Shown: piece by piece, positions 1 through 8,674 of the stretch | Position numbering within the stretch: the stretch's first letter is position 1 | Layout: each line of letters begins with the position of its first letter | Assembly: GCA_036393975.1 (NCBI GenBank) | Contig: DASWFZ010000205.1 | Span: 1-16,675, forward strand | Direction: 5' to 3' | Source of the DNA: 13-1-40CM-64-14 sp036393975 | GTDB lineage: Bacteria > Sysuimicrobiota > Sysuimicrobiia > Sysuimicrobiales > Kaftiobacteriaceae | Length of the DNA stretch: 16,675 nt | Position numbers and translations under genes: made by a program | The notes under the pieces: generated by a model | The model's database searches: none | Told to the model about the DNA's origin: nothing | What the model saw: only the letters and a program-made list of their open reading frames with translations

Positions 1-12
1 CCAGGTTGCGTA

Positions 13-1302
13 GTGCCCAAGATTCTGGTCGTGGGATCCGGCGGCAGAGAGCACGCCCTGGCCTGGCAACTCGCCCGGGATGGTGGGGTCGAACTATACG
101 CAGCACCCGGTAATCCCGGGATCGCACCACTCGCGCAATGCCTCCCGATTGACGCGACCGCGATCTCCACTCTCGCCTCCGCCGCTGAGCAGTTACACAT
201 CGATCTCACCGTCGTCGGTCCCGAAGCGCCCCTCGCCGCAGGGCTGGTCGATGCATTTGCCGCCCGCGGCTTACTCGCGTTCGGGCCCACGCAGCGCGCG
301 TCTGAAGTGGAAGCCAGCAAAGTGTTTGCCAAAAATCTCATGCGCCGCGCGGGCATCCCCACTGCCCCGTTCGCCGCTTTCGACAATCCCGCAGATGCCG
401 CCGCCTTCGTCCGCCGCCGCAGGCGGCCTGTCGTCGTGAAGGCAGATGGATTGGCTGCTGGTAAAGGGGTGGTCGTGGCCCGCGATACCGCAGAGGCGCT
501 CGGCGCGATTGACGCTCTCATGGTCCGCCGCGCATACGGGGACGCCGGTGCGCGCGTCGTCATCGAGGAGAAGCTCGACGGTGAGGAAGTGAGCGTGCTC
601 GCCTTCGTGCACGGCGCGCACGTGTACCCGTTACTCCCCGCGCGGGATTTCAAACGGGCGGCCGACGGAGACGCAGGGCCCAACACAGGAGGCATGGGCG
701 CGGTGGCGCCGTTCCCCTTGCCCGCAGGTGTGATGGACCAGATCACCGCGCAGATCCTGGAACCCGCCGCCGCGGCAATGGCCGCGGACGGGTGCCCCTT
801 TGTCGGCGTGCTCTATGCCGGCATTATGCTCACACCTACAGGCCCACAAGTCCTCGAGTTCAACTGTCGGTTCGGCGATCCTGAGACGCAGGTGATCCTG
901 CCATTGTTGGATGTTCCTCTCGCCGATGTGCTCTTCGACGTGGTCCATGGCCGTGAGATGGTGCTGCGATGGGTCAATCAATGCGCGGTCTGCGTGGTAC
1001 TGGCCTCTGGCGGATATCCGGGGCAATTTCGGACCGGCCTGCCCATTAGTGGGCTCGACGCCGTGCCTGAAGACATCATGGTGTTCCACGCCGGGACGGG
1101 CGTCCGCGGCGCCGATGTGGTGACGGCGGGCGGTCGCGTGTTGAACGTCGTGGCCCGCGGGGCCTCGATTCCTCAGGCGAGCGATCGGGCCTACGCCGCG
1201 ATCCGAGGAATTCACTTTGACGCGATGCAGTATCGCAGAGACATAGGGCGTTCGGTCGCTGTCACCCCCGGTGCTCCGGCGATCGCAGGGGGAGGCATGT
1301 GA
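13..1302 (+). CDS. purD: Phosphoribosylamine-glycine ligase (GAR synthetase) PurD
   Basis: Joins 5-phosphoribosylamine and glycine with ATP to make GAR, step 2 of cytosolic IMP synthesis. The 429 residues match the usual family length. Visible motifs are the N-terminal VGSGGREHALAW (residues 7-18), VVGPEAPL (67-74), the ATP-grasp stretch VVVKADGLAAGKG (140-152), GPNTGGMGA (222-230) and LEFNCRFGDPETQ (281-293). The family motif usually reads DHKR; here it is DFKR, with Phe213 replacing His. The start is GTG at 13, because the family N-terminus begins there. A TAG at 11-13 overlaps this GTG, which would fit an upstream gene ending in a coupled TAGTG, but only 12 bases of upstream sequence are visible. 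It heads the visible operon, whereas purD is the last gene in the B. subtilis pur operon. Its stop overlaps the purE start as GTGA. Confidence 0.95.
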   Translation: MPKILVVGSGGREHALAWQLARDGGVELYAAPGNPGIAPLAQCLPIDATAISTLASAAEQLHIDLTVVGPEAPLAAGLVDAFAARGLLAFGPTQRASEVEASKVFAKNLMRRAGIPTAPFAAFDNPADAAAFVRRRRRPVVVKADGLAAGKGVVVARDTAEALGAIDALMVRRAYGDAGARVVIEEKLDGEEVSVLAFVHGAHVYPLLPARDFKRAADGDAGPNTGGMGAVAPFPLPAGVMDQITAQILEPAAAAMAADGCPFVGVLYAGIMLTPTGPQVLEFNCRFGDPETQVILPLLDVPLADVLFDVVHGREMVLRWVNQCAVCVVLASGGYPGQFRTGLPISGLDAVPEDIMVFHAGTGVRGADVVTAGGRVLNVVARGASIPQASDRAYAAIRGIHFDAMQYRRDIGRSVAVTPGAPAIAGGGM

Positions 1303-1853
1303 CCGTGACGACAAATCAAACTCCGCTCTCGCCATCGGGAAATCCACAAGTGGCCGTCGTGCTGGGAAGCGACTCCGACCGTGCGGTTATGGAGGACGCT
1401 GCGCGGACGCTTGGGGAGTTTGGCATCCCCTGGGAAATCGTCGTCGCCTCGGCGCACCGTTCCCCGGAACTCGTGGACCGCTACGTGCGTGCCGCGGAAG
1501 GGCGCGGGATTCGCGTTCTCATCGCCGCCGCCGGAGGGGCGGCGCACCTTGCTGGAGCGCTGGCTGCTCGCACGGTGCTGCCGGTGATCGGAGTGCCGCT
1601 CGATGCCACGGGGCTGGGAGGGCTGGACGCTCTGCTGTCGACCGTCCAGATGCCTCCGGGCGTGCCCGTCGCAGCAGTGTCGATTGGCGCCTGGGGCGCG
1701 CGCAACGCCGCCGTGCTCGCCGTGCAGATGCTGGCGACGGGGGATCCCAAACTTCGCGAGCGCGTCCGGGAGTACAAGGCCGCGCTGGCCCGCCGCCTGG
1801 AGGCGAACGCGTCCGAAGCGGGGCTGCCGACCACGCCGTCGAGAGGATCCTGA
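1299..1853 (+). CDS. purE: N5-carboxyaminoimidazole ribonucleotide mutase PurE (class I type)
   Basis: Moves the carboxyl group of N5-CAIR to carbon 4 to give CAIR, in the cytosol. The 184-residue protein shows GSDSDRAVM near the N-terminus, the active-site SAHRSP stretch with its catalytic histidine, a glycine-rich AAAGGAAHLAG phosphate loop, and LLSTVQMPPGVPVA followed by GARNAAVLA. These match class I bacterial PurE, which normally needs PurK to supply N5-CAIR. The start is GTG at 1299, overlapping the purD stop as GTGA, with the GGGGGAGG tract just upstream as ribosome binding site; a second GTG at 1305 is possible. No purK lies next to it or elsewhere in the window, which is odd for an otherwise near-complete operon. 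The assignment is clear; class I versus class II is inferred from motif appearance only. Confidence 0.93.
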   Translation: MTVTTNQTPLSPSGNPQVAVVLGSDSDRAVMEDAARTLGEFGIPWEIVVASAHRSPELVDRYVRAAEGRGIRVLIAAAGGAAHLAGALAARTVLPVIGVPLDATGLGGLDALLSTVQMPPGVPVAAVSIGAWGARNAAVLAVQMLATGDPKLRERVREYKAALARRLEANASEAGLPTTPSRGS

Positions 1854-1854
1854 G

Positions 1855-3144
1855 ATGCCTGTGACAGCGATTGTAGGTGGTCACTGGGGAGACGAGGGCA
1901 AAGGCAAGGTCGTCGATGCCCTCGCCGCCGATGCCGACCAGGTCATCCGGTTTAATGGGGGCAACAATGCCGGGCACACGATCGTCGGCGACCACGGCGA
2001 GCTGCGGCTGCACCTGGTGCCGTCCGGCATCTTGCACCCGGGCGTCGAGTGCATCATTGGACCGGGGGTCGTCGTCGATCCGCACGCGTTGTTCGAAGAA
2101 CTGACCATGCTCGAGAGTGCGGGGATTTCCACCGCCAGATTGCGAGTATCGGATCGGGCGCACTTGGTGTTCCCGTTCCACGTGGAACTCGATGAGATCG
2201 CGGAAGTGGCCCGCGGTGCGAAGGCCCACGGGACGACCCGTCGGGGCATCTGGCCCGTTTATGCAGACAAGGCCGCCCGCACCGGGATTCGCGCCGGCGA
2301 CCTGCTGGAGCCCGCATTCTTGCAGGACCGTTTGCACGAGGTCGCGCAGCGCGCGACTGCCCTGCTCGGGCGGACCGTGACAATGGGAGAGCTGTGGCAC
2401 CAGTGTGAAGAGTGGAGCGATCGGTTGATCCCCTACATCGTCGACACGCACCCGCTCGTGCAAGCCGCGCTGCGCCGCGACGACACCGTCCTGTTGGAAG
2501 GGCATCTTGGCGTCATGCGCGACCTGGACTGGGGCGCTTACCCCTACGTGACCTCCTCGACGTGTACGCCCGGCGGTGCGTGCGCCGGAGCGGGGATTCC
2601 CCCGCAGCACATTAAACGCGTGATCGGCGTGGTGAAAGCCTACACGACTGCGGTGGGGGGCGGACCGTTGCCGACGGAGCTCACCGATGGAGTGGGGACG
2701 CGTCTGCGGGAGCTGGGCCAGGAGTACGGTGTCAGCACCGGCCGTCCACGTCGGTGCGGTTGGTTTGATGGGGTGGCCGCGCGCTTTGCCGCGGAAGTCT
2801 CCGGATTCACGGAGCTGGGCGTCATGAAGCTGGACGTCCTGGACGGCTTCTCCACCGTCAAGGTGTGCGTCGCTTACCGGGATGGAACGCGAGTGCTCGA
2901 GACCGTGCCGCACACCGCGGTGCTCTCTCGCGTGGAGCCCGTGTATGAAGAACTGCCTGGGTGGAAGAAGACGAGCGATGCGCGTACCGTGGAGGACCTG
3001 CCCGATCAAGCGCGCGCGTTCCTGGAACGCCTGGAGCGGCTGATCGGTGTGCACGTCTCCCTGGTCGGTGTGGGGCGCGACCGCGATGCGCTCATTCAAC
3101 TGCCAGAGAAGTGGTCCTCGCGGATGCCGGAGGCGACATCGTGA
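1855..3144 (+). CDS. purA: Adenylosuccinate synthetase PurA, divergent active-site residues
   Basis: Condenses IMP and aspartate using GTP to make adenylosuccinate, the first step from IMP to AMP. The 429 residues match family length. Seen: WGDEGKGK (residues 11-18, catalytic Asp13), GGNNAGHTI (35-43, catalytic His41), GTTRRGI near 126-132, the base-site region 215-232 ending YVTSS, GRPRRCGWFD, and KLDVLDG. Several normally near-invariant positions differ: the usual QWGDEG is HWGDEG, RFQGGNN is RFNGGNN (Asn34), RGIGP is RGIWP (Trp133), EGAQG is EGHLG (Leu218 at the base-site Gln, Gln224 in E. coli), and GPDR is GRDR. ATG 1855 lies one base after the purE stop, with GAGAGGA at 1841-1847 as ribosome binding site. 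Its place between purE and purB supports a role in AMP synthesis. It keeps the catalytic Asp, unlike phage PurZ enzymes, which carry Ser there. Confidence 0.9.
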   Translation: MPVTAIVGGHWGDEGKGKVVDALAADADQVIRFNGGNNAGHTIVGDHGELRLHLVPSGILHPGVECIIGPGVVVDPHALFEELTMLESAGISTARLRVSDRAHLVFPFHVELDEIAEVARGAKAHGTTRRGIWPVYADKAARTGIRAGDLLEPAFLQDRLHEVAQRATALLGRTVTMGELWHQCEEWSDRLIPYIVDTHPLVQAALRRDDTVLLEGHLGVMRDLDWGAYPYVTSSTCTPGGACAGAGIPPQHIKRVIGVVKAYTTAVGGGPLPTELTDGVGTRLRELGQEYGVSTGRPRRCGWFDGVAARFAAEVSGFTELGVMKLDVLDGFSTVKVCVAYRDGTRVLETVPHTAVLSRVEPVYEELPGWKKTSDARTVEDLPDQARAFLERLERLIGVHVSLVGVGRDRDALIQLPEKWSSRMPEATS

Positions 3145-4475
3145 TCGATCGCTACACCACCCCTGAGATGACACAACTGTGGTCGAATGCGACCAAGTTT
3201 GCAACTTGGCTCGAAGTGGAACTGTTGGCCGCCGAGGCGCAGGCCCAATTGGGCCGCGTCCCCGCCGATGCCGCCGCGCGGTTGCGGGCTACGGCGCGGG
3301 TCGGATCCCCCGAGCGCATTGAGGAGTTGGAGCGGACGCAAACGCAGCACGACGTGGTCGCGTTTTTGCGCTCGGTCGCTGAACTCACCGGGCCGGATGC
3401 CCGGTATCTGCACCTGGGGTTGGGGTCCTCCGACGTTGTGGACACGGCCCTATCGGCGATCACGGCCAAGGCGGCGGACCTGCTGGTCGCCGAGGCAGAG
3501 ACTGTGACGGATGCGCTCGTGACCCTCGCGTCGACGTATCGCGACGCGGTGATGGCCGGCCGCACCCACGGGATGCACGCCGAACCTATCACCTTCGGAT
3601 TGAAAGCCGCGGTGTGGCTGGAGGAAGTGCGCCGTGGGATAGAGCGGCTGCGCCGCGCCCGCGTGCAGATTGCCGTCGGCAAGATCTCTGGGGAAGTCGG
3701 GACCTACGCACATCTGGATCCTGCCGTCGAAGAGTCCGTGTGCCGCGCACTGGGCCTCACCCCGGCGCGCGTCTCCTCGCAGATTCTCCAGCGGGACCGC
3801 CACGCCGAGTTCCTCAGCGCGGTCGCCATTCTCGGCGGGACGCTCGAGAAGATGGCGACCGAACTGCGCACGCTGGCGCGCACCGAGATCGCCGAAGTCG
3901 AGGAGCCGTTTCGCCCAGGGCAGACCGGGTCGTCGGCGATGCCGCACAAACGCAACCCGATCCTCTGCGAACGCATCAGCGGGCTGGCGCGCGTCTTGCG
4001 CGGCTACGCCGTCGCGGGTCTGGAAGATCAAGCTTTGTGGGGGGAGCGCGATATCTCCCACTCGTCTGTCGAACGCATTGCGTTTCCCGGCGCAACCACG
4101 CTGCTGCACTACATGCTGCGCACGATGGCATTCGTCTTACGCGGGCTGCGGGTCTTCCCGGAGAACATGCGCGCGAATCTGGAGCGCACGGGGGGGCTGG
4201 TCTTCAGCCACCGGATTCTCCTCGCGCTGATGGCGAAAGGCCTCTCCCGCGATGAGGCGTACGTCATCGTCCAAACCGCATCCACCGCGGCCCTCGAAGG
4301 GCGGATGACCTTCCGGGAAGCTCTGCTAGCCAGCGGCCGATTGCCCGCATCCGAGTTAGAGACGCTGTTCGACTACCGTCCCTACCTGCAGCACGTGGAC
4401 ACCATCCTTGCGCGTGTGGGGGTTCCCGCGCGAGAGCCTCAGCGCATCACGTCTTCCCCAGGAGCCTCACGATGA
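3141..4475 (+). CDS. purB: Adenylosuccinate lyase PurB
   Basis: Acts twice in purine synthesis: it splits SAICAR to AICAR plus fumarate, and adenylosuccinate to AMP plus fumarate. It belongs to the fumarase/aspartase superfamily, a helical tetramer with shared active sites. The 444-residue protein shows TQHDVV with His70, GRTHGMHAEP with the proton-transfer His143, and the flexible signature loop GQTGSSAMPHKRNP (260-273) containing the catalytic serine (Ser264 or Ser265). I chose GTG at 3141 because the family N-terminus (IDRYTTPEM) begins there and it forms a GTGA overlap with the purA stop. An upstream in-frame start would lie deep inside purA. Together with the adjacent purA it forms the IMP-to-AMP branch within the operon. 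Confidence 0.95.
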   Translation: MIDRYTTPEMTQLWSNATKFATWLEVELLAAEAQAQLGRVPADAAARLRATARVGSPERIEELERTQTQHDVVAFLRSVAELTGPDARYLHLGLGSSDVVDTALSAITAKAADLLVAEAETVTDALVTLASTYRDAVMAGRTHGMHAEPITFGLKAAVWLEEVRRGIERLRRARVQIAVGKISGEVGTYAHLDPAVEESVCRALGLTPARVSSQILQRDRHAEFLSAVAILGGTLEKMATELRTLARTEIAEVEEPFRPGQTGSSAMPHKRNPILCERISGLARVLRGYAVAGLEDQALWGERDISHSSVERIAFPGATTLLHYMLRTMAFVLRGLRVFPENMRANLERTGGLVFSHRILLALMAKGLSRDEAYVIVQTASTAALEGRMTFREALLASGRLPASELETLFDYRPYLQHVDTILARVGVPAREPQRITSSPGASR

Positions 4476-5419
4476 ACATGCTGTCTGGATCCATGGCTGG
4501 ACATCCCGCGCCGTCGATTGCCGATACCGCCTTGCCGCTTCCTTTATATCGGCGCGGCAAGGTCCGCGACGTTTATGAGGCGGGCGGGAACTTATTGATC
4601 GTCGCGACGGACCGGATCTCGGCGTATGACCACATCCTGGCCACCTCGATCCCCGATAAGGGGCGCGTATTGACACAGTTGTCGGCGTTTTGGTTTGAGC
4701 GGACGCGGGGGATCGCTCCCAATCACATGCTGTCGGTCGAGGTCCAGCAGATCGCCCGCGCTGCCCCGCAGCTGGGATCGCACCTGCGCATGCTCGCCGG
4801 GCGCAGCATGTTGGTGCGCCGCTGCGAGCGCATTGACGTGGAGTGCGTGGTGCGCGGGTACCTCGCCGGGTCAGGGTGGGAAGAGTATCGACGCAACAAG
4901 ACCCTCGCGGGAATCACGCTCCCCGCCGGCCTGCAGCAAGGCTCACCTTTGCCGGAGCCGATGTTCACACCGGCGACGAAAGCCTCTTCCGGCCACGACG
5001 AGAACATCACGTACTCCCAGCTCATTGGCCTCGTGGGGGAGGGGGCCGCACGGGAACTGCGAGATTGCAGCGTGGCCCTCTACAAGTTTGCCGCCTCTCA
5101 TGCCACCTCGCGGGGGCTGATCCTCGCTGACACCAAGTTTGAGTTTGGTCGGCACGATGGCCAGCTTGTCTTGATCGACGAAGCGTTGACTCCAGACTCC
5201 TCACGCTATTGGGATGCGACCGCCTACCCGCAGTCGCTGGTGGCCTTCGACAAACAGTTCGTGCGCGACCACCTCAATGAAATCGGGTGGAATCGGGAGC
5301 CGCCGGCTCCCTCCTTGCCGACATCCGTGGTTGAAGCGACGCGGGAGCGGTACATCCAGACGTACCGGCAACTGACCGGGCGCGAGCTGTCCTCGCACGG
5401 CGCGGAGGTGAGTGCATGA
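4472..5419 (+). CDS. purC: SAICAR synthetase PurC
   Basis: Uses ATP to join CAIR and aspartate, giving SAICAR, the substrate of the neighbouring PurB. At 315 residues it is the long form (about 300), as in yeast and many Gram-positives, rather than the roughly 240-residue E. coli form. Seen: GKVRDVYEAG followed by LLIVATDRISAYDH near residues 29-53, VVRGYLAGSGWEEY near 127-140, the ATKA..GHDENI stretch, and ILADTKFEFG plus LIDEALTPDSSRYW near the C-terminus. ATG 4472 overlaps the purB stop as ATGA and has AGGAG at 4460-4464 as a well-spaced ribosome binding site. An in-frame ATG at 4493 would also keep the domain, so the first few residues are less certain. Confidence 0.94.
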   Translation: MNMLSGSMAGHPAPSIADTALPLPLYRRGKVRDVYEAGGNLLIVATDRISAYDHILATSIPDKGRVLTQLSAFWFERTRGIAPNHMLSVEVQQIARAAPQLGSHLRMLAGRSMLVRRCERIDVECVVRGYLAGSGWEEYRRNKTLAGITLPAGLQQGSPLPEPMFTPATKASSGHDENITYSQLIGLVGEGAARELRDCSVALYKFAASHATSRGLILADTKFEFGRHDGQLVLIDEALTPDSSRYWDATAYPQSLVAFDKQFVRDHLNEIGWNREPPAPSLPTSVVEATRERYIQTYRQLTGRELSSHGAEVSA

Positions 5420-5685
5420 CGACGATTCGGATCACCATCACGTTGAAGCCGGGCGTGCTCGACGCCCAGGGCCAGGCCGTGCTACAGGGGCTGCGCACGC
5501 TGGGCGATGACCAAGTGTCCGCCGTGCGCGTCGGACGGTACATCGAGCTGACCGTTCCCGATGGCATCAAAGGGACGGACCTAGATCAGATGTGTGAACG
5601 ATTCTTGGCTAACCCGCTTCTGGAGGAGTGGCGGATCGACGATCCGCGTCGGACGCCGCTGTCTATCGGAGAGCGGACCGGCTAG
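5416..5685 (+). CDS. purS: FGAM synthase subunit PurS
   Basis: Small subunit that bridges PurL and PurQ in the three-part phosphoribosylformylglycinamidine synthase and is thought to help channel ammonia. The 89 residues match the usual 80-90. The start IRITITLKPGVLDAQGQAV, the middle VRVGRYIELTV and the C-terminal LANPLLEEWRI are typical of the family. ATG 5416 overlaps the purC stop as ATGA, and GGAGGTGA at 5404-5411 is a strong ribosome binding site four bases upstream. purS with a small purL and separate purQ marks the Bacillus/archaeal type of FGAM synthase, unlike the single large PurL of gamma-proteobacteria. Confidence 0.93.
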   Translation: MTTIRITITLKPGVLDAQGQAVLQGLRTLGDDQVSAVRVGRYIELTVPDGIKGTDLDQMCERFLANPLLEEWRIDDPRRTPLSIGERTG

Positions 5686-5691
5686 AGGAGG
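5686..5691 (+). promoter_or_regulatory. Ribosome binding site deciding the purQ start
   Basis: AGGAGG starts directly after the purS TAG stop and lies eight bases before ATG 5700. It selects that ATG over in-frame start codons further upstream inside purS. This junction and the purN/purH junction are the only places in the operon where a small gap with its own strong site replaces a stop-start overlap or near-abutment. Confidence 0.8.
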
Positions 5692-5699
5692 TCGAGCGC

Positions 5700-6422
5700 A
5701 TGCGATTTGGTGTGGTCACATTCCCCGGGAGCAACTGCGACCAGGACTGCGTGTACGTGTTGCGCTCTGTGCTAGGCCAAGACGTCGACGCAGTGTGGCA
5801 CGAGGACCGGTCCCTCGACGGACTGGACGCCATCGTGCTGCCCGGTGGGTTTGCGCACGGCGACTATCTGCGGGCAGGCGCGATCGCTGCCCGGGCTCCC
5901 GTGATGTCCGCAGTGGGCGCCTTCGCGCGTGCCGGCGGACCGGTGCTGGGAATCTGTAACGGGTTCCAGGTACTGCTTGAAGCGGGACTGCTGCCCGGGG
6001 CCATGCTGCGCAATCAGGGGTTGCGGTTCCGATGCCTGCCCGTCTTCTTGCGCGTCGAATCGACAGACACGGCGTGGACAAAGACGTTGCGCGAAGGACA
6101 GGTGTTGCAGCTCCCGATTGCGCACGGCGAGGGAAATTACTTCGCCCCCGAACCGCTCCTGGCCACAATGGAAGATGAGCACCAAGTCGTGTTTCGCTAC
6201 TGTGATGCCGACGGGCGCCTGGCATCGTCGGCCAACCCCAATGGCTCGGTGCGCCACATCGCGGGCGTCTGTAACCCGGCGGGAAACGTCGTCGGGCTCA
6301 TGCCGCACCCTGAACGCGCCTCAGAATCTGTGCTGGGATCTGCAGACGGGCGGCTGCTCTTTGAGTCCGTCTTGAGCGTCCTCTCGACGCGCCGAATGAG
6401 CCCGGCGGGTGCGTTGCGGTGA
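5700..6422 (+). CDS. purQ: FGAM synthase glutaminase subunit PurQ
   Basis: Class I glutamine amidotransferase that hydrolyses glutamine and passes ammonia to PurL for the FGAR-to-FGAM step. The 240-residue protein has the whole triad: nucleophile Cys86 in LGICNGFQ, and His203 and Glu205 in MPHPER. The N-terminus FGVVTFPGSNCDQD and the oxyanion-region LPGGFAHGDYLRAGA are typical. The C-terminal tail after LLFESVL is about ten residues longer than needed and reads into the purL start. ATG 5700 is fixed by the preceding AGGAGG. Its stop overlaps the purL start as GTGA, so glutaminase and synthase subunits are probably made in step. Confidence 0.95.
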   Translation: MRFGVVTFPGSNCDQDCVYVLRSVLGQDVDAVWHEDRSLDGLDAIVLPGGFAHGDYLRAGAIAARAPVMSAVGAFARAGGPVLGICNGFQVLLEAGLLPGAMLRNQGLRFRCLPVFLRVESTDTAWTKTLREGQVLQLPIAHGEGNYFAPEPLLATMEDEHQVVFRYCDADGRLASSANPNGSVRHIAGVCNPAGNVVGLMPHPERASESVLGSADGRLLFESVLSVLSTRRMSPAGALR

Positions 6423-8674
6423 CCGACTCTACGACACCTCCCGTCGTCGACCGCGACACCCGTCCCCTCGGCGGGCCGACCACACTATCACCCCAGGCTG
6501 TCGGACTCACAGCGGGAGAAGGGCAAGAAATCTCCCGCCGCCTCGGCCGCGTCCCCTCCCCGCTAGAGATGCGGATGTTTGGGGTGATGTGGTCGGAACA
6601 CTGCGGCTACAAACATTCGAAGGCGGCTCTGCAGATTCTCCCCTCCGAGAGCCCGCATCTGGTCCGTGGGCCCGGCGAGAACGCGGGCGTGCTGGCCCTG
6701 GGGGGCGGGTGGGCCGTGGCCTTCAAGATGGAAAGCCACAACCACCCCAGCGCGGTCGATCCTTTTAATGGGGCCGCGACGGGGGTCGGGGGAATCATCC
6801 GCGACATCCTGGCCATGGGCGCCCGGCCCATTGCGCTTGTGGATTCTCTGCGTTTTGGTCCCCTAGATGATCCGCGATCACGCCGCCAGGCCGCGGGGGT
6901 GGTGGCGGGCATTGCCGCCTACGGGAACTGCGTCGGGATTCCCACCGTGGCCGGGGAGCTGGTCGTGCACTCCGGGTACCGTGGGACCCCGCTGGTGAAC
7001 GTGGGGTGCGTAGGGCTGGTACGCGTCGAGGAGATCGCGCAATCGCGCGCGAGCGGCCCCGGGAATGCGGTGTTGCTCGTAGGCGCTCGGACTGGGCGCG
7101 ATGGCATTGGCGGCGCGGCATTCGCGTCCACCGAGCTCGATGACGCCTCCGAGCGGGAGGACCGCTCCTCAATCCAGATCGGCGATCCGTTCGCAGGCAA
7201 ATTGCTGATCGAAGCCACATTGGAAGCTTGGCGCACCGGAGAAGTCATCGCTCTTCAGGATCTCGGCGCCGCCGGCTTGACCTGCGCGGTCAGCGAGATG
7301 GCCGCCCGCGGCGGGGTGGGGATAACCGTGGATCTGGCGGCCGTCCCGCTGCGTGAAGAGGGGATGCGCGCGGAGGAGATCCTGCTTTCCGAATCCCAGG
7401 AGCGCATGTTGTTGGTGGTCCGCCCGGATGCCGCACAGCGCGTGGTGTCGATCTATCACCGCTGGGGGCTGTCCGCGACGATCGTGGGCGAGGTTGGGCC
7501 GGACCCCGTGCTTTCCGTCCGCGATCACGACAGGACGCCAGTGTCCTTGCCCCCGTATGCGCTGGCTGAAGCGCCCGTCTACCGCCCGGCGGTGCGCGAA
7601 CCCGAAACGTTGCGGGCGCGATGGACGATCCCCTCTGTGCCCCCGGCTGATCTAACCCAAGCGTTGTTGACGCTGCTTGCCACCCCATCTATCGCGAGCA
7701 AACAGGGAGTCTACGAGCAATACGACCACATGGTGCAGGTCCGCACGGTCGCCGTCCCTGGTGCAGCTGACGCGGCGGTGCTGCGTTTGCCAGAACTTCC
7801 TCCCCAGGGGCTTGCGCTCACCTGCGACGGGGACGGGCGACTGGTGGCACTCGACCCCTACCGGGGTGCTCGCCGCGCAGTCGCCGAAGCGTCGGCCAAT
7901 TTGGCCTGCGTGGGCGCGATGCCATTGGGGATTACCGATTGTCTGAATTTCGGCAGCCCCGAGCAGCCCGAAGTATTCTGGACGTTCCGGCAGGCGGTCA
8001 CTGGGATCGCCGATGCGTGTCGTGCCTTGAGGATTCCGGTCGTGAGCGGAAACGTCTCGTTCTACAACGAGTCCCCCGACGGCCCGATTCCTCCGACACC
8101 GGTGATTACGATGGTCGGCGTCATCGCCGACGTGTCGCGCACCGCCCGTATCCAATTCTCCGCGGATTCGTTCATCGTGCTCGTCGGTCCCCCGGCGACT
8201 GATCTGGCGGCGTCATCGTTCCTTCATGCTGTGCACGGTCTCGATGCCGGTCGTCCCGCGGATGTTGACTTCAAAGTTCATCAGCGAGTGTTGAGCGTGG
8301 TGCGTGAGGCGGTCACGCGCGGATGGGTGAGATCTGCCCATGACTGCAGCGACGGTGGGGTGGCTGTGGCCCTGGCCGAGTGTGCAATCCTGGGTGGCAT
8401 CGGCGCGGAGGTAACACTGCCCGATACAGGACGGCTCGAGGCGACCTGGTTTGGGGAAGCCCCTTCACGCTTTGTGGTCTCCGGACCTGCCGCCCGGCTC
8501 GCTGAGGTGCAGGCATTCGCGTCCACGCTCGGTGTCCCGTTGCATGTGGTGGGGAGCACGGGTGGGAAGAGACTGCGCCTGAGGACGCAGGCGAGCGGAC
8601 CCACGCGATGGACGATTGACCTGTCCGTGGAGACGTTGTTAGGTGCGTATGCGGCGTTGGGACAGACCCTATGA
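6419..8674 (+). CDS. purL: FGAM synthase large subunit PurL (small type)
   Basis: ATP-dependent conversion of FGAR to FGAM using ammonia from PurQ; works in complex with PurS and PurQ. The 751 residues match the small PurL of Gram-positives and archaea (about 740), not the roughly 1300-residue fused enzyme. Seen: MWSEHCGYKHSK (57-68), GENAGVLALGGGWAVAFK (86-103), ESHNHPS (105-111), PFNGAATGVGGIIRDI (115-130), DLGAAGLTCAVSEMA in the first half and SAHDCSDGGVAVALAE in the second, giving the duplicated PurM-like architecture. The start is GTG 6419, overlapping the purQ stop as GTGA. The first 30 residues are less conserved. The stop overlaps purF as ATGA. Confidence 0.96.
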   Translation: MTDSTTPPVVDRDTRPLGGPTTLSPQAVGLTAGEGQEISRRLGRVPSPLEMRMFGVMWSEHCGYKHSKAALQILPSESPHLVRGPGENAGVLALGGGWAVAFKMESHNHPSAVDPFNGAATGVGGIIRDILAMGARPIALVDSLRFGPLDDPRSRRQAAGVVAGIAAYGNCVGIPTVAGELVVHSGYRGTPLVNVGCVGLVRVEEIAQSRASGPGNAVLLVGARTGRDGIGGAAFASTELDDASEREDRSSIQIGDPFAGKLLIEATLEAWRTGEVIALQDLGAAGLTCAVSEMAARGGVGITVDLAAVPLREEGMRAEEILLSESQERMLLVVRPDAAQRVVSIYHRWGLSATIVGEVGPDPVLSVRDHDRTPVSLPPYALAEAPVYRPAVREPETLRARWTIPSVPPADLTQALLTLLATPSIASKQGVYEQYDHMVQVRTVAVPGAADAAVLRLPELPPQGLALTCDGDGRLVALDPYRGARRAVAEASANLACVGAMPLGITDCLNFGSPEQPEVFWTFRQAVTGIADACRALRIPVVSGNVSFYNESPDGPIPPTPVITMVGVIADVSRTARIQFSADSFIVLVGPPATDLAASSFLHAVHGLDAGRPADVDFKVHQRVLSVVREAVTRGWVRSAHDCSDGGVAVALAECAILGGIGAEVTLPDTGRLEATWFGEAPSRFVVSGPAARLAEVQAFASTLGVPLHVVGSTGGKRLRLRTQASGPTRWTIDLSVETLLGAYAALGQTL

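Noticed and set aside
1519..3204. Long minus-strand open frame (561 codons) opposite purE and purA
   Set aside because: It is antisense to two clear genes, has no recognisable domains and is expected from the codon bias of GC-rich DNA. The same applies to other long antisense frames across the operon.
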